NCBI GenBank assembly: GCA_045629205.1
Contig: JAZQQT010000139.1
Coordinates: 1-22,276 of the forward strand
Reading direction: 5' to 3'
Length of the DNA stretch: 22,276 nt
DNA from: JAZQLP01 sp045629205
GTDB taxonomy: Bacteria; Bacillota; Clostridia; Oscillospirales; UBA644
The notes beneath the pieces are model-generated. The model was not told where the DNA came from, did no database searches, and saw only the letters and a list, made by a program, of their open reading frames with translations. The translations under genes were made by a program, and so were the position numbers. This document shows, piece by piece, positions 13,182 to 22,251 of the stretch (the first letter of the stretch is position 1; each line of letters begins with the position of its first letter).

Positions 13182-15407
13182 ATGCATGAAAATCAGGAAA
13201 AAAATTCAAAACTGTTCGGCTATATTATTATTTTTGGTCTTATTCTTTTGCTCGGAGGCGTTATTGTAAAACTCGTTGAACTCCAGATAGTCAAACATGC
13301 CGAATATGAAGCGGCCGCCCTTTCCCAGCAAACTGTGGATACCGTTATCGAGGCGGTCCGAGGTTCAATTTACGACAGAGGCGGAAATGAACTCGCAGTA
13401 TCCGCAACCGCATATCAGATCACGGCTTCCCCCAATAGATTTCCGGATGGAATGTCCGATTACGATTTTCGGGAATTTGCGCATAATGTTGCCGTTGCTC
13501 TTGGTATAGATGAAGATAAGGTTTATGCACAGGCTTCAAATACCTCCTCGGCATACACTATTATTGCCAGGCAGGTAGAAAAAGACGCGGTTGAGCGTTT
13601 ACGTCAGTATATGTCTTCGGAAGACTATATCAAAAACAAGTATACCGGTGTGCTTCATATAGGAGAAACGCAAAAAAGATACTATCCTCACGGAACGCTT
13701 CTTTCTACGGTGCTCGGATTTGTCGGAACGGATAATCAGGGACTGGAAGGACTTGAAATGAAGTATGACAGTTATCTGTCGGGTACCGACGGAAAAAAGA
13801 TTGCCGCGCAGGGCTTGGACGGAACGGCTCTTCCATTCGAATATGAGAAAGTCATAGATGCCGAAGACGGCAGTAATTTATATCTTACGATTGATATCCG
13901 ACTGCAGTATATACTTGAGAAATATATATCTGAAACGCGTGTGGACCATAATGTTCAGCAGCGTGTTGCCGGTATTATTATGGATGTTAAGACCGGTGAA
14001 ATACTTGCAATGGCTTCAAAACCGGATTATGATCCGAACGATCCGTTTACAATAGCAGACGATATGACTCTGTCGTCACTTGCAAGCGAATATACTTTCG
14101 GCACGGAAGAATATATAAATGCGTATAATACAAAGGCAAAAGAATTCTGGCGTAATAAACTCTGCGAACAGTATGAACCGGGTTCCACCTTCAAAATTCT
14201 TACGGCAGCTATGGCTCTTGAAGAGGGAAAAGTAACGCTTTATGAATCTTTCAATTGCTATGGTTGGCTTGAAATTTCCGGTGTTCGTATCCACTGTAAT
14301 AAACGTGATGGTCACGGTGACGAAGATTTAAGAGAAGGATTGGCAAATTCATGTAATCCTGTTTTTATGAAACTTGCTCTTCGGATCGGCGCAAGTAAGT
14401 TTTATGATTATATAACTCTTTTCGGATTGCGCGACAGGGTAAACTGCGGTGTGCAGGGCGAACAGGCGGGATACCATTATTCATTATCTTCGTTCAATGA
14501 TGTCGAACTTGCCGAATCCGGATTCGGACAGGGATTTAAAATCACACCCTTGCAGCTGATTTCGGCAGTCTGCTCTGTTATAAACGACGGAAATTATATG
14601 CAGCCGTATATAATAAAACAAATCACCGATACCAACGGAAATATCATTGAAAGCAACAGCCCCCGGATTGTAAAACAAACCGTTTCAAAAGAAACTTCGG
14701 ATATTCTGTGCGAATATCTTGAATATACCGTTGAAAAAAACAAGCAGGCATACATCAAAGGGTATCATATCGGCGGAAAAACCGGAACGTCCCAAAAACT
14801 TGACGTATCGGAGGAAAAGACCGTCGCGTCATTTATAGGCTTTGCTCCGGCGAGCGACCCGCAGGTTTGTGTTCTCGTAGTTGTCGATGAACCTAACTCT
14901 ACCGTTCAATACGGTTCCGTTATTGCCGCGCCTCTCGCGAAGAGGATACTAAAAGATACTCTGGATTATCTCGGTATCGAACCCGAGTATGAAGAAGGCG
15001 ACATCTACACTGTTTCTGTTCCGTCAATTACCGGTCTTACCGTTGCAGAAGCAAAGGATGCTCTTGAAGATGCCGGTTTTTATGCGAATATTTTCGGCGA
15101 TTCATCCGACGAAGCCGTTGTTTCAACGCAGTTGCCTAAATCCAGGACAAAACTTCCCGAAGGCAGTATGGTCGTTGTTTTTACCGACGACATCCAGACT
15201 TCGAAAACCGTTGTCGTTCCGGATTTGACCGGATACACAACAGCCGAATGCAATCGTTTGCTTAAAAGTCTCGGATTAAATATAGATGTGGTCGGCGATA
15301 CTATCAATTTGCCTACGGTAAAGGCAACCGGTCAGAGTCCCGCCGCGGGTGAAACAGTGAACCTGGCTACGGTCGTGACGGTGTATGTAGAAAAAGAGCA
15401 GGATTAA
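13182..15407 (+). CDS. ftsI: Division-specific class B penicillin-binding protein with two PASTA domains
   Basis: A 741-residue monofunctional transpeptidase (PBP2B/SpoVD type) that crosslinks septal peptidoglycan with FtsW. It has an N-terminal membrane helix (about 12-30), a dimerisation domain (60-220) with RGSIYDRGG at 60-68, and a transpeptidase domain with Ser335 in EPGSTFK, the SCN triad at 390-392 and KTGT at 533-536. Two PASTA repeats follow (about 608-670 and 676-738), giving the C-terminal tail typical of Firmicute division PBPs. Only one such gene is present, whereas Bacillus has pbpB and spoVD in tandem; division and sporulation roles cannot be separated from sequence. The AAAGGGGG site lies about 13 nt before the ATG, a long spacing. 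No N-terminal signal cleavage is expected. Confidence 0.95.
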   Translation: MHENQEKNSKLFGYIIIFGLILLLGGVIVKLVELQIVKHAEYEAAALSQQTVDTVIEAVRGSIYDRGGNELAVSATAYQITASPNRFPDGMSDYDFREFAHNVAVALGIDEDKVYAQASNTSSAYTIIARQVEKDAVERLRQYMSSEDYIKNKYTGVLHIGETQKRYYPHGTLLSTVLGFVGTDNQGLEGLEMKYDSYLSGTDGKKIAAQGLDGTALPFEYEKVIDAEDGSNLYLTIDIRLQYILEKYISETRVDHNVQQRVAGIIMDVKTGEILAMASKPDYDPNDPFTIADDMTLSSLASEYTFGTEEYINAYNTKAKEFWRNKLCEQYEPGSTFKILTAAMALEEGKVTLYESFNCYGWLEISGVRIHCNKRDGHGDEDLREGLANSCNPVFMKLALRIGASKFYDYITLFGLRDRVNCGVQGEQAGYHYSLSSFNDVELAESGFGQGFKITPLQLISAVCSVINDGNYMQPYIIKQITDTNGNIIESNSPRIVKQTVSKETSDILCEYLEYTVEKNKQAYIKGYHIGGKTGTSQKLDVSEEKTVASFIGFAPASDPQVCVLVVVDEPNSTVQYGSVIAAPLAKRILKDTLDYLGIEPEYEEGDIYTVSVPSITGLTVAEAKDALEDAGFYANIFGDSSDEAVVSTQLPKSRTKLPEGSMVVVFTDDIQTSKTVVVPDLTGYTTAECNRLLKSLGLNIDVVGDTINLPTVKATGQSPAAGETVNLATVVTVYVEKEQD

Positions 15408-15411
15408 TAAT

Positions 15412-16797
15412 ATGATAAACAGGACTACTGTGGATACCGCCTTGATTACCGGCGGAACGGCAATAAACGGAAACGGAACGTATACCGGATTTGCTACCGA
15501 TTCGGGCAAAGTAAAAGGGAACGATCTTTTCATATGTATCAAAGGTCAGCGTGTGGACGGTCACAGATTCGCTCCGGACGCCGTCCGGAACGGAGCATCT
15601 GCCGTTCTCTGTGATCGCAGACTCGACGTGAACGTTCCGTGTGTTATCGTGGAGGATACCGTTTCCGCGATACAGCGGCTCGCATCGGATTATCGAAAAA
15701 AAAGAGACGTAAAAGTTGTCGGCGTAACCGGAAGTGTCGGCAAAACCACAACAAAAGAATTCATATATTCCGTTTTATCCGCATCGGTAAAAACACATAA
15801 AACCGAGGGTAACAAAAACAGTGAAACCGGCTTGCCCATTACTGTTCTCGGCATTGATCCCGATGATAAAATGTGCGTTGCCGAAATGGGAATGAGCGGG
15901 AAAGGTGAGATCAGTCTTCTTTCGCGTATTGCACTGCCGGATATTGCCGTAATAACAAATATAGGGTATTCGCATATAGATAATCTCGGAAGTCTCGAAA
16001 ATATACTTGATGCAAAATTTGAAATTCTCGACGGCTTGAATCCGAACGGAACTTTGGTTCTTAACGGTGATGACAAAATGCTTTTCGAAAACAAAAACAG
16101 ATTCGGCAATGTCGTCACGTCGGGTTATAAAAATAAAAACGTAAACGTCTTCGCTTCAAATATTACAAATAACGGGGAAACCATATCTTTTGACGTTTCC
16201 GTGATCGGTATAAACGGCATTGATGATACTTCTTTTCCCGTGGTTCTTAATGTGGCGGGCGGCAACCATTATGTTACCGATGCTCTTCTTGCGATTTCTG
16301 TCGGGCTCCTTTCCGGACTTGAAACAGATTTGATTAAAAAGGGTCTGTCTGCTTTTGAAAAAACGCCGGGCAGAAATATCATTTATGATGAATGCGGTTA
16401 TACGATCATTGACGATACATATAACGCAAGTCCCGATCCGGTTTGCGGTGCGTTGGAAGGTCTTTCCGAAAGAAAATCATCCGGAAATAAAATAGCCGTT
16501 CTCGGTGATATGCTCGGATTGGGGACTTATTCCGATTATCTGCACAGAATGGTCGGCGAACATATACGCGGAATAGATTACGCCGTTCTTTTCGGAGATT
16601 TTGCTTATGCATATGCCGAAGGCGCAAAAGCGGCGGGAATGCAGTCGGAGAGAATATATGTATGTGCGGACAGAGGGGCGGCTCTTGATAAACTGCTTCA
16701 CATTGCCCGCGAAGGTGATTGTATTTTGTTTAAGGCATCTCATGATATGAGAGCCGATGAAATTATTAACGGTTTTTTACAGGAAAAAAGGAACTGA
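15412..16797 (+). CDS. murF: UDP-N-acetylmuramoyl-tripeptide--D-alanyl-D-alanine ligase
   Basis: A 461-residue Mur ligase that adds D-Ala-D-Ala to the UDP-MurNAc-tripeptide in the cytoplasm using ATP. It has the ATP loop GVTGSVGKTTTKE at 104-116, GNKNSETGLP (the MurF form of the GN-N-x-G-P box), the central NIGYSHIDNLGS, DDTYNASPDP, and the late LFKASHDMRADE, where MurF normally has a GSRxMRME-like segment. These and the lack of the MurE DNPR motif separate it from MurE. It follows the PBP stop by 4 bp with AGGA upstream. MurE, which makes its substrate, is expected before it but is absent. Confidence 0.93.
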   Translation: MINRTTVDTALITGGTAINGNGTYTGFATDSGKVKGNDLFICIKGQRVDGHRFAPDAVRNGASAVLCDRRLDVNVPCVIVEDTVSAIQRLASDYRKKRDVKVVGVTGSVGKTTTKEFIYSVLSASVKTHKTEGNKNSETGLPITVLGIDPDDKMCVAEMGMSGKGEISLLSRIALPDIAVITNIGYSHIDNLGSLENILDAKFEILDGLNPNGTLVLNGDDKMLFENKNRFGNVVTSGYKNKNVNVFASNITNNGETISFDVSVIGINGIDDTSFPVVLNVAGGNHYVTDALLAISVGLLSGLETDLIKKGLSAFEKTPGRNIIYDECGYTIIDDTYNASPDPVCGALEGLSERKSSGNKIAVLGDMLGLGTYSDYLHRMVGEHIRGIDYAVLFGDFAYAYAEGAKAAGMQSERIYVCADRGAALDKLLHIAREGDCILFKASHDMRADEIINGFLQEKRN

Positions 16798-16800
16798 AAT

Positions 16801-17811
16801 ATGGTATTGAAAATGATTTCGGCAGGCCTTGCTTCGCTTGTCTTGTGCACTTTGGCCGCACCGTATATAATCAATAAATTACGGGTTCTCAAATTCGGTC
16901 AACAGATTATAACAGAATACGGTCCGACATGGCATAAAAACAAGCAGGGCGTTCCTACCATGGGCGGAGTTTTATTTATCGTTTCCACAGTTATCGCGTA
17001 TCTGATTTTCGCTTTTTCATATTATTCGAAAGGCGAAGATTTTTACGGAGGCAGCCTTCCTTCATCGGCAATAACAACGCTTATCGTTGCGTTTTTACTT
17101 GCCATGATGGGATTAGCCGATGACTTTACGAAAATCAGAAAAAAACATAACGAAGGACTGACGGAAATACAAAAGCTGATTTGTCAGTTTGTTCTCGGTA
17201 TAGGATTTGTTCTTTATCTCGGAATAAGGAATCATTGGGACACTACCGTAGCTTTGCCTTTTACCGATTACCGCCTTGACCTTTGGTATTTTTATTATCT
17301 TTTTGCTTTTGTGTGCTTTGTCGGTTTCGTAAACGGAACGAATATTACCGACGGAATAGACGGACTTCTGACTTCCGTAACCATCCCCGTCAATATTATG
17401 TTTATTGTCTTTGCCGTTACCGACGGCGCTTCGGATATGGCAATTTTGAATACCGCATTTCTCGGCGGCTTGATCGGTTTCCTGTTTTTCAACTGGAATC
17501 CCGCAAGAGTGTTTATGGGTGATACCGGGTCTATGTTTATAGGCGGTATGGTCGTTTGCACCGCGTTTGTTCTTGATGTTCCGTATGCGCTGTTCATTGC
17601 CGGTTTTGTATATTTGTTCGAAACCTTTTCGGTTCTCATTCAAAGAACCTATTTCAAACTGACCCACGGAAAAAGACTGTTCAAAATGACTCCCGTTCAT
17701 CACGGATTGGAACTTGACGGTTGGCCCGAAAAGAAAATCGTTTTCACTTTTACGGCAATTTCCGCAGCTGCATGCCTTATTTGTGCTCTGGGAAAATATA
17801 TTGAATTTTAA
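16801..17811 (+). CDS. mraY: Phospho-N-acetylmuramoyl-pentapeptide-transferase
   Basis: A 336-residue polytopic membrane enzyme that moves phospho-MurNAc-pentapeptide from UDP to undecaprenyl phosphate, forming lipid I. The Asp107-Asp108 pair lies in GLADDFTK, followed by NGTNITDGIDGLL at 178-190, Asp241 in FMGDTGSMFIGG, and the late motif MTPVHHGLELDGW at 296-308. Around ten hydrophobic helices are apparent. The last motif normally reads P-x-H-H-H-F-E; here the third His is Gly302 and Phe is Leu. The first two His are kept and all Asp are in place, so it should still be active. It starts 3 bp after murF; AGGA in the murF end is the binding site. Confidence 0.97.
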   Translation: MVLKMISAGLASLVLCTLAAPYIINKLRVLKFGQQIITEYGPTWHKNKQGVPTMGGVLFIVSTVIAYLIFAFSYYSKGEDFYGGSLPSSAITTLIVAFLLAMMGLADDFTKIRKKHNEGLTEIQKLICQFVLGIGFVLYLGIRNHWDTTVALPFTDYRLDLWYFYYLFAFVCFVGFVNGTNITDGIDGLLTSVTIPVNIMFIVFAVTDGASDMAILNTAFLGGLIGFLFFNWNPARVFMGDTGSMFIGGMVVCTAFVLDVPYALFIAGFVYLFETFSVLIQRTYFKLTHGKRLFKMTPVHHGLELDGWPEKKIVFTFTAISAAACLICALGKYIEF

Positions 17812-17842
17812 GACTTGAAAAAACCGACGAAAGGAGAGAAGA

Positions 17843-19066
17843 ATGAAAAAGAGCGTAAGCCCGCTGCTGGATTCGTATGAAATACCTTCGATTGAAGGAA
17901 AAAAGTTTGAGCAAAAAGCGGGAAGAATAGATTTTGTTTATCTTGCCATAGTCGTTGTTCTTCTCGGGACCGGTTTGCTGATGGTGTGGTCGGCGAGTTT
18001 TGCCAAAGGACTTTCTTCATACGGTGACGGTTATTATTATATCCGCCGTCAGCTGATTGCTCTTGCAATCGGGACTCTTTTTTGCATTGCTTTTATTTTT
18101 ATTCCCGATTGGATATTGGCGGCCGGAGGTATCGGTATATATTTATTGACGATACTGCTTTTGATTTTGGTCTATTTCATTCCCACAAAGACAGAACACC
18201 GTTGGATATACATCGGTTCATTTCAGTTTCAGCCTTCGGAGCTTGCAAAAATTGCTCTTATTGTCGTTCTTGCTTTCTATTTTACAAAAAGCTCTACGTT
18301 TAAGTTCAGCAGCAGGACTGTCAGAGATACGGTTTTCCCCATTGCGATAACTCTGATTTATGTCCTTCTGGTTATTTTCGAGACCCATCTTTCCGGGGCT
18401 GTTCTTCTTGCGATTATAGGGGCATCGATGTTTCTTTACGGAGGAAAAAAACAATGGTTGCTTTTAGCTGTAATTGTAATTGTAGTCGCCGTCATTTTCG
18501 TTGTGGTATTTTTTACAAATGATTATATGGTTAAGCGTGTAACAGGCACTTCGCAAGATGAAAAATATCAGGAAACGCAGGCGCTTTACGCTATCGGATC
18601 CGGAGGTCTGACCGGTCTCGGATTCGGAAAATCCCGTCAGAAATACCTGTATCTTCCCGAGTCGCAAAACGACTTTATTTTCCCGATTGCATGCGAGGAA
18701 CTCGGCTTTATCGGCGCGGTTCTGATTGTTGTTTTGTTCGGATTTCTTATATGGCGCGGCTTTGAGATATCATTAAGATCAAAGGATAAGTTCAGATCTC
18801 TTATTGCATTCGGAATCACCGTGAATTTGGGGGCGCAGATAGTCTTCAATCTTCTCGTTGTTACGGATATTCTGCCTGTTACCGGAATATCTTTGCCCTT
18901 TTTCAGTTACGGCGGAACGGCTATTATTGCGCAGATGGTCGAAGTAGGTATGATGCTTCATGTCTCAAGGTATATGGACGACGGACCTTTGTTCCCGTTT
19001 CTGCATAAAAAACATGCGAATGCCGATGCCGGAAGCGATATCACGGGGGAGGATAATCGGGAATGA
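17843..19066 (+). CDS. ftsW: Septal peptidoglycan glycosyltransferase FtsW (SEDS family)
   Basis: A 407-residue SEDS glycosyltransferase with about ten membrane helices, which polymerises lipid II at the septum together with the cognate PBP. Family motifs: RWIYIGSFQFQPSELAK at 120-136, the extracellular loop with the proposed catalytic Asp277 in LPESQNDFIFP, and PVTGISLPFFSYGGTA near the C-terminus. The cluster position between mraY and murG favours FtsW over RodA or SpoVE, though the three are close in sequence. A cytoplasmic N-tail of about 28 residues precedes the first helix. AAAGGAGA is 6 nt before the ATG. murD often lies between mraY and ftsW but is not here. Confidence 0.95.
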   Translation: MKKSVSPLLDSYEIPSIEGKKFEQKAGRIDFVYLAIVVVLLGTGLLMVWSASFAKGLSSYGDGYYYIRRQLIALAIGTLFCIAFIFIPDWILAAGGIGIYLLTILLLILVYFIPTKTEHRWIYIGSFQFQPSELAKIALIVVLAFYFTKSSTFKFSSRTVRDTVFPIAITLIYVLLVIFETHLSGAVLLAIIGASMFLYGGKKQWLLLAVIVIVVAVIFVVVFFTNDYMVKRVTGTSQDEKYQETQALYAIGSGGLTGLGFGKSRQKYLYLPESQNDFIFPIACEELGFIGAVLIVVLFGFLIWRGFEISLRSKDKFRSLIAFGITVNLGAQIVFNLLVVTDILPVTGISLPFFSYGGTAIIAQMVEVGMMLHVSRYMDDGPLFPFLHKKHANADAGSDITGEDNRE

Positions 19067-20166
19067 AAATGATTGTTGCCTGCGGAGGAACATCCGGTCA
19101 TGTCAACCCTGCAATAGCCATAGCGCAGGAATACAGATACCGTCATCCTGAGTCGGAAATTCTGTTTATCGGAACCGAAAATAAAATCGAAGCGGATCTT
19201 GTTCCTCGCGCCGGATTTGAAATGGAATTCATAGACATTACAGGCGTTTCGCGCGGTAAATCATGGAAATCCGTCAAACATAATGTCATCACCGTTGTAA
19301 AATATATAAAAGCATCGGCAAAAGTAAAAAAAATAATCCGTAAATTCAAGCCCGATATCGTTCTCGGGACGGGGGGATACGTCAGCGCTCCGGTTCTGAA
19401 AACCGCTCAGAATATGGGATACAAAACGGTCATTCACGAACAGAATGCATATCCGGGTATGGTAACAAAACTTTGCTCCGGTAAGGCAAATCGTATTCTT
19501 CTGAGCTTTCCGCTTGCGAAGCCGCTTAAAGCCGATCCGGATAAAATGGCGGTAGTCGGTAACCCCGTAAGCAAGGACTTTCTGACTCTCGATAAATCGG
19601 AAGCGAGAGCAAAACTCGGTATTCCCGCAGATAAAAAGTTTATTCTTTCTTTCGGCGGAAGCCTCGGCGCAAAAACTCTCGATGACGCTTTTGTGGAAAT
19701 GGCGGATCTTTCCTCCCGCGAAGGGAATATAATACATTACCACGGCGCTTCGGGTGATTACGCGCGTGTCAAAGCCAATTTCGGTCCGAATTATGAAAAT
19801 CCGAATATAAAACTGTTTGAATATATTTATAATATGCCGGTATGTATGGCTGCTGCCGATCTGATAATCGCAAGATCGGGTGCCATGACTCTTACCGAAA
19901 TCGCGGCTCTCGGAAAGGCAAGTATTCTGATTCCGTCTCCCAATGTCGCCGAAAACCATCAGTATTTCAATGCCAAAAGTTACAGCGACGCGGGAGCAGC
20001 GGTATTGCTTGAGGAAAAGGATCTGAGCGGAAAAGAACTTTACCGCGAAGCAGTCGCGATATTGCAAAACGAGTCTTTGAGACTCTCAATGGAACAGTCG
20101 GCAAAAAAACTTTCAAAAGAACACGCCGCAGAGGAAATTTGTGATTTCATAGACGAATTACTATAG
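19063..20166 (+). CDS. murG: UDP-GlcNAc:lipid I N-acetylglucosaminyltransferase
   Basis: A 367-residue membrane-associated GT-B glycosyltransferase that converts lipid I to lipid II on the inner membrane face. The N-terminal loop GGTSGHVNPA at 8-17 differs by one Ser from the usual GGTGGH. GTGGYVSAPV and HEQNAYPGM follow in the N-domain. In the C-domain, SFGGSLGAK and IARSGAMTLTEI...PNVAENHQ form the UDP-GlcNAc site. The ATG overlaps the ftsW TGA by 4 bp, with GGGGGAGG about 11 nt before it. A second ATG lies at codon 3. Confidence 0.97.
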   Translation: MKMIVACGGTSGHVNPAIAIAQEYRYRHPESEILFIGTENKIEADLVPRAGFEMEFIDITGVSRGKSWKSVKHNVITVVKYIKASAKVKKIIRKFKPDIVLGTGGYVSAPVLKTAQNMGYKTVIHEQNAYPGMVTKLCSGKANRILLSFPLAKPLKADPDKMAVVGNPVSKDFLTLDKSEARAKLGIPADKKFILSFGGSLGAKTLDDAFVEMADLSSREGNIIHYHGASGDYARVKANFGPNYENPNIKLFEYIYNMPVCMAAADLIIARSGAMTLTEIAALGKASILIPSPNVAENHQYFNAKSYSDAGAAVLLEEKDLSGKELYREAVAILQNESLRLSMEQSAKKLSKEHAAEEICDFIDELL

Positions 20167-20175
20167 GATAAATCA

Positions 20176-20979
20176 ATGAACCGAAAGCCGATCGACAACA
20201 AAACACTTATGGACAAAAGAAGCCGCATGCTTCATATCGGACGTGCGGTAAGGATTGCTTTGCTCATTTGTATCGTTGTCGCCGCCGTGATTCTTGTTTT
20301 GAATTTGTTCGTGGTCGTCCGCACGATAAAAGTAATTAACGAAACAGATTACGAGTCTGCCAACCTGGTGGCTTCTGCCGGTCTCGATATCGGTTCTCCG
20401 CTGCTTTCGGTAAATCCAAAAAAAGTCAAAAAAGCGATCTTAAATGATTATTCATATGTTAAAGACGTAACCGTCAATGTCGGATTTCCTTCGGAGGTTA
20501 CCGTTTCCGTTGTTCCTTCCGTTCCGTATATGGCAATCGAAACGGGATACGGGGATTATTTTTATCTTGACAGCGATATGAAGGTTCTTGAGCGCACAAG
20601 AGAACTGTATGACAACGTTATTTTTGTTGTCGGAATGACTTTCGATGTGGGCGACGATCCTCAGGAAAATTTCGGCGTCGTCATGGGAAAAGAATTCGAC
20701 TACGACGTCAATATCGAGATGTCTGTTATAGAGGATATTTTTGACAATCTTGACAGATATGATATGCGCGGCAGTCTTACGTCGGTCAATCTTTCCGTAA
20801 AATACAACATATCGTTTACGCTGGAAAACAGGATCACCGTTGAACTCGGCACGTCGGAAAATACCGAAAAGAAATTTGATTTACTTATAAGAATACTTGA
20901 AAAAAATAAAAACAACAATAAAATGATCATCAACGTCAGGGATTATACAAAAGGGCGCTGCAGGATTATTTCTCAGTAA
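20176..20979 (+). CDS. ftsQ: FtsQ/DivIB-type division protein with POTRA domain
   Basis: A 267-residue bitopic protein. A basic cytoplasmic tail (1-24) and one membrane helix (about 25-47) are followed by a POTRA-type domain (49-117: VRTIKVINETDYES, LDIGSPLLSVNPKKVKKAI, YVKDVTVNVGFPSEV) and then the extracellular beta domain. DivIB scaffolds FtsL and DivIC in the divisome. The start is supported by AGGATAAATCA before the ATG, with the site overlapping the murG stop. No DivIC gene is visible nearby. Confidence 0.92.
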   Translation: MNRKPIDNKTLMDKRSRMLHIGRAVRIALLICIVVAAVILVLNLFVVVRTIKVINETDYESANLVASAGLDIGSPLLSVNPKKVKKAILNDYSYVKDVTVNVGFPSEVTVSVVPSVPYMAIETGYGDYFYLDSDMKVLERTRELYDNVIFVVGMTFDVGDDPQENFGVVMGKEFDYDVNIEMSVIEDIFDNLDRYDMRGSLTSVNLSVKYNISFTLENRITVELGTSENTEKKFDLLIRILEKNKNNNKMIINVRDYTKGRCRIISQ

Positions 20980-21046
20980 TCAGGCGGTGATATTATCAAA
21001 AAAGAATCCGATTTTAAAAAAAATTAAAAAATAAGCAAAAATATTA

Positions 21047-21075
21047 TTGACTACGGTTTTATTATGTGGTATGAT
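21047..21075 (+). promoter_or_regulatory. Sigma-A promoter of ftsZ, extended -10 type
   Basis: The -35 box is TTGACT (21047-21052), the spacer 17 bp, and the -10 box TATGAT (21070-21075) is preceded by TGG, giving an extended -10. The predicted start near 21082 leaves a leader of about 24 nt with AAAGGGA as binding site. It sits in the 126-bp gap after ftsQ, which has no terminator hairpin, so ftsZ may be read both from here and from upstream. Confidence 0.82.
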
Positions 21076-21105
21076 AGACAAAGAATATGAAAGGGATTAA
21101 CAGAC

Positions 21106-22251
21106 ATGTCATTTCGTAGTGTAGAAGAAAAAGAAACCATCGTTAACATTAAGGTGCTCGGCGTAGGCGGAGGCGGCAACAACGTTGTCAACCGTATGGT
21201 TACCGATAATGTAGAAGGCGTGGAATTTGTTGCCATCAATACAGATAAACAGGCCCTTAACAGATCAAGTGCAACTCATAAAATTCTTATCGGCGAAAAT
21301 GTTACTCACGGCCTCGGCGCAGGAGCAAACCCCGATGTCGGTCGTCGTGCGGCAGAAGAAAGCAAAGAAAAAATAGAAGCGGCTCTTGAGAATACCGAAA
21401 TGGTATTCGTTACTGCCGGTATGGGCGGCGGAACCGGAACCGGCGCTGCTCCCGTAGTTGCTCAGATAGCAAAATCCATGGGAGTTCTCACCGTCGGTGT
21501 TGTAACAAAACCGTTTGGTTTTGAAGGAACCCATAAAATGAAACAGGCAGATGCCGGCATTCAGGAACTTCTCGGCAATGTCGACTCACTTGTCGTTATT
21601 CCCAATGAAAGACTGAAAATGGTATCCGACCAAAAAATCACTTTGGCAAATGCTTTCGAAAAGGCCGATTCCATTCTTAAACAGAGCGTTCAGAGTATTA
21701 CCGACCTTATCGTCCGCGATGCGTTCATCAACCTCGACTTTGCAGACGTTTCTTCCGTCATGAAAGATGCCGGATATGCTCATATGTGCGTTTCTTCCGG
21801 TAAAGGCAAAGAGAAAGCCGAAATCGCCGCAAGAGCAGCGATTACAAGTCCGCTTCTCGAAACCTCGATTTCAAATGCAATGGGTATAATCCTCAACTTT
21901 ACCGCAGATCCCGAAATCTCACTCGAAGAAATCGATCGCGCGGCTGATATCATCAAGGAAGAGGCTCATCCCGATGCCCGTATTATCTGGGGTATGGCAT
22001 TCGATGAAAATCTCGAAGACGAACTTCGTATAACCGTTATCGCAACCGGATTTACAAATCCGAGACCCGTTTCCGATGAAGATGCTTTTACCGCCGCAAA
22101 GAAGATTGTCGATAATTCTTCCGAAGAAGAAGTTTCTTCTTACAGCGCTCCCGTTTCTTCCAGAACGGCAAACGCAAATTATCAGGATGAAGATGATTCC
22201 GACGAAGCTTTTATGAAGCTCCTTAACGATATCACAAAGTCCAAGAGATAA
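21106..22251 (+). CDS. ftsZ: Cell division GTPase FtsZ
   Basis: A 381-residue tubulin homologue that polymerises into the Z ring. It has GVGGGGNNVVNR at 19-30, the tubulin signature GMGGGTGTGAAP at 105-116, and the T7 catalytic loop with Asn209, Asp211 and Asp214 in NLDFADV. The globular part ends near 320. A short Ser/Glu-rich linker (321-364) leads to the tail DEAFMKLLNDITKSKR, which lacks the common Asp-Ile-Pro-x-Phe-Leu docking peptide for FtsA/SepF. AAAGGGA lies about 9 nt before the ATG. The window ends 25 bp after the stop with no visible terminator. Confidence 0.98.
   Translation: MSFRSVEEKETIVNIKVLGVGGGGNNVVNRMVTDNVEGVEFVAINTDKQALNRSSATHKILIGENVTHGLGAGANPDVGRRAAEESKEKIEAALENTEMVFVTAGMGGGTGTGAAPVVAQIAKSMGVLTVGVVTKPFGFEGTHKMKQADAGIQELLGNVDSLVVIPNERLKMVSDQKITLANAFEKADSILKQSVQSITDLIVRDAFINLDFADVSSVMKDAGYAHMCVSSGKGKEKAEIAARAAITSPLLETSISNAMGIILNFTADPEISLEEIDRAADIIKEEAHPDARIIWGMAFDENLEDELRITVIATGFTNPRPVSDEDAFTAAKKIVDNSSEEEVSSYSAPVSSRTANANYQDEDDSDEAFMKLLNDITKSKR

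Noticed and set aside
19261..20067. 268-codon minus-strand frame opposite murG
   Set aside because: murG is certain on the plus strand, and the opposing frame is rich in Cys, Phe and Arg without any recognisable motif.
20980..21046. A/T-rich run after ftsQ as a terminator
   Set aside because: No GC-rich hairpin precedes the A/T tracts, only a 4-bp GATA/TATC stem.
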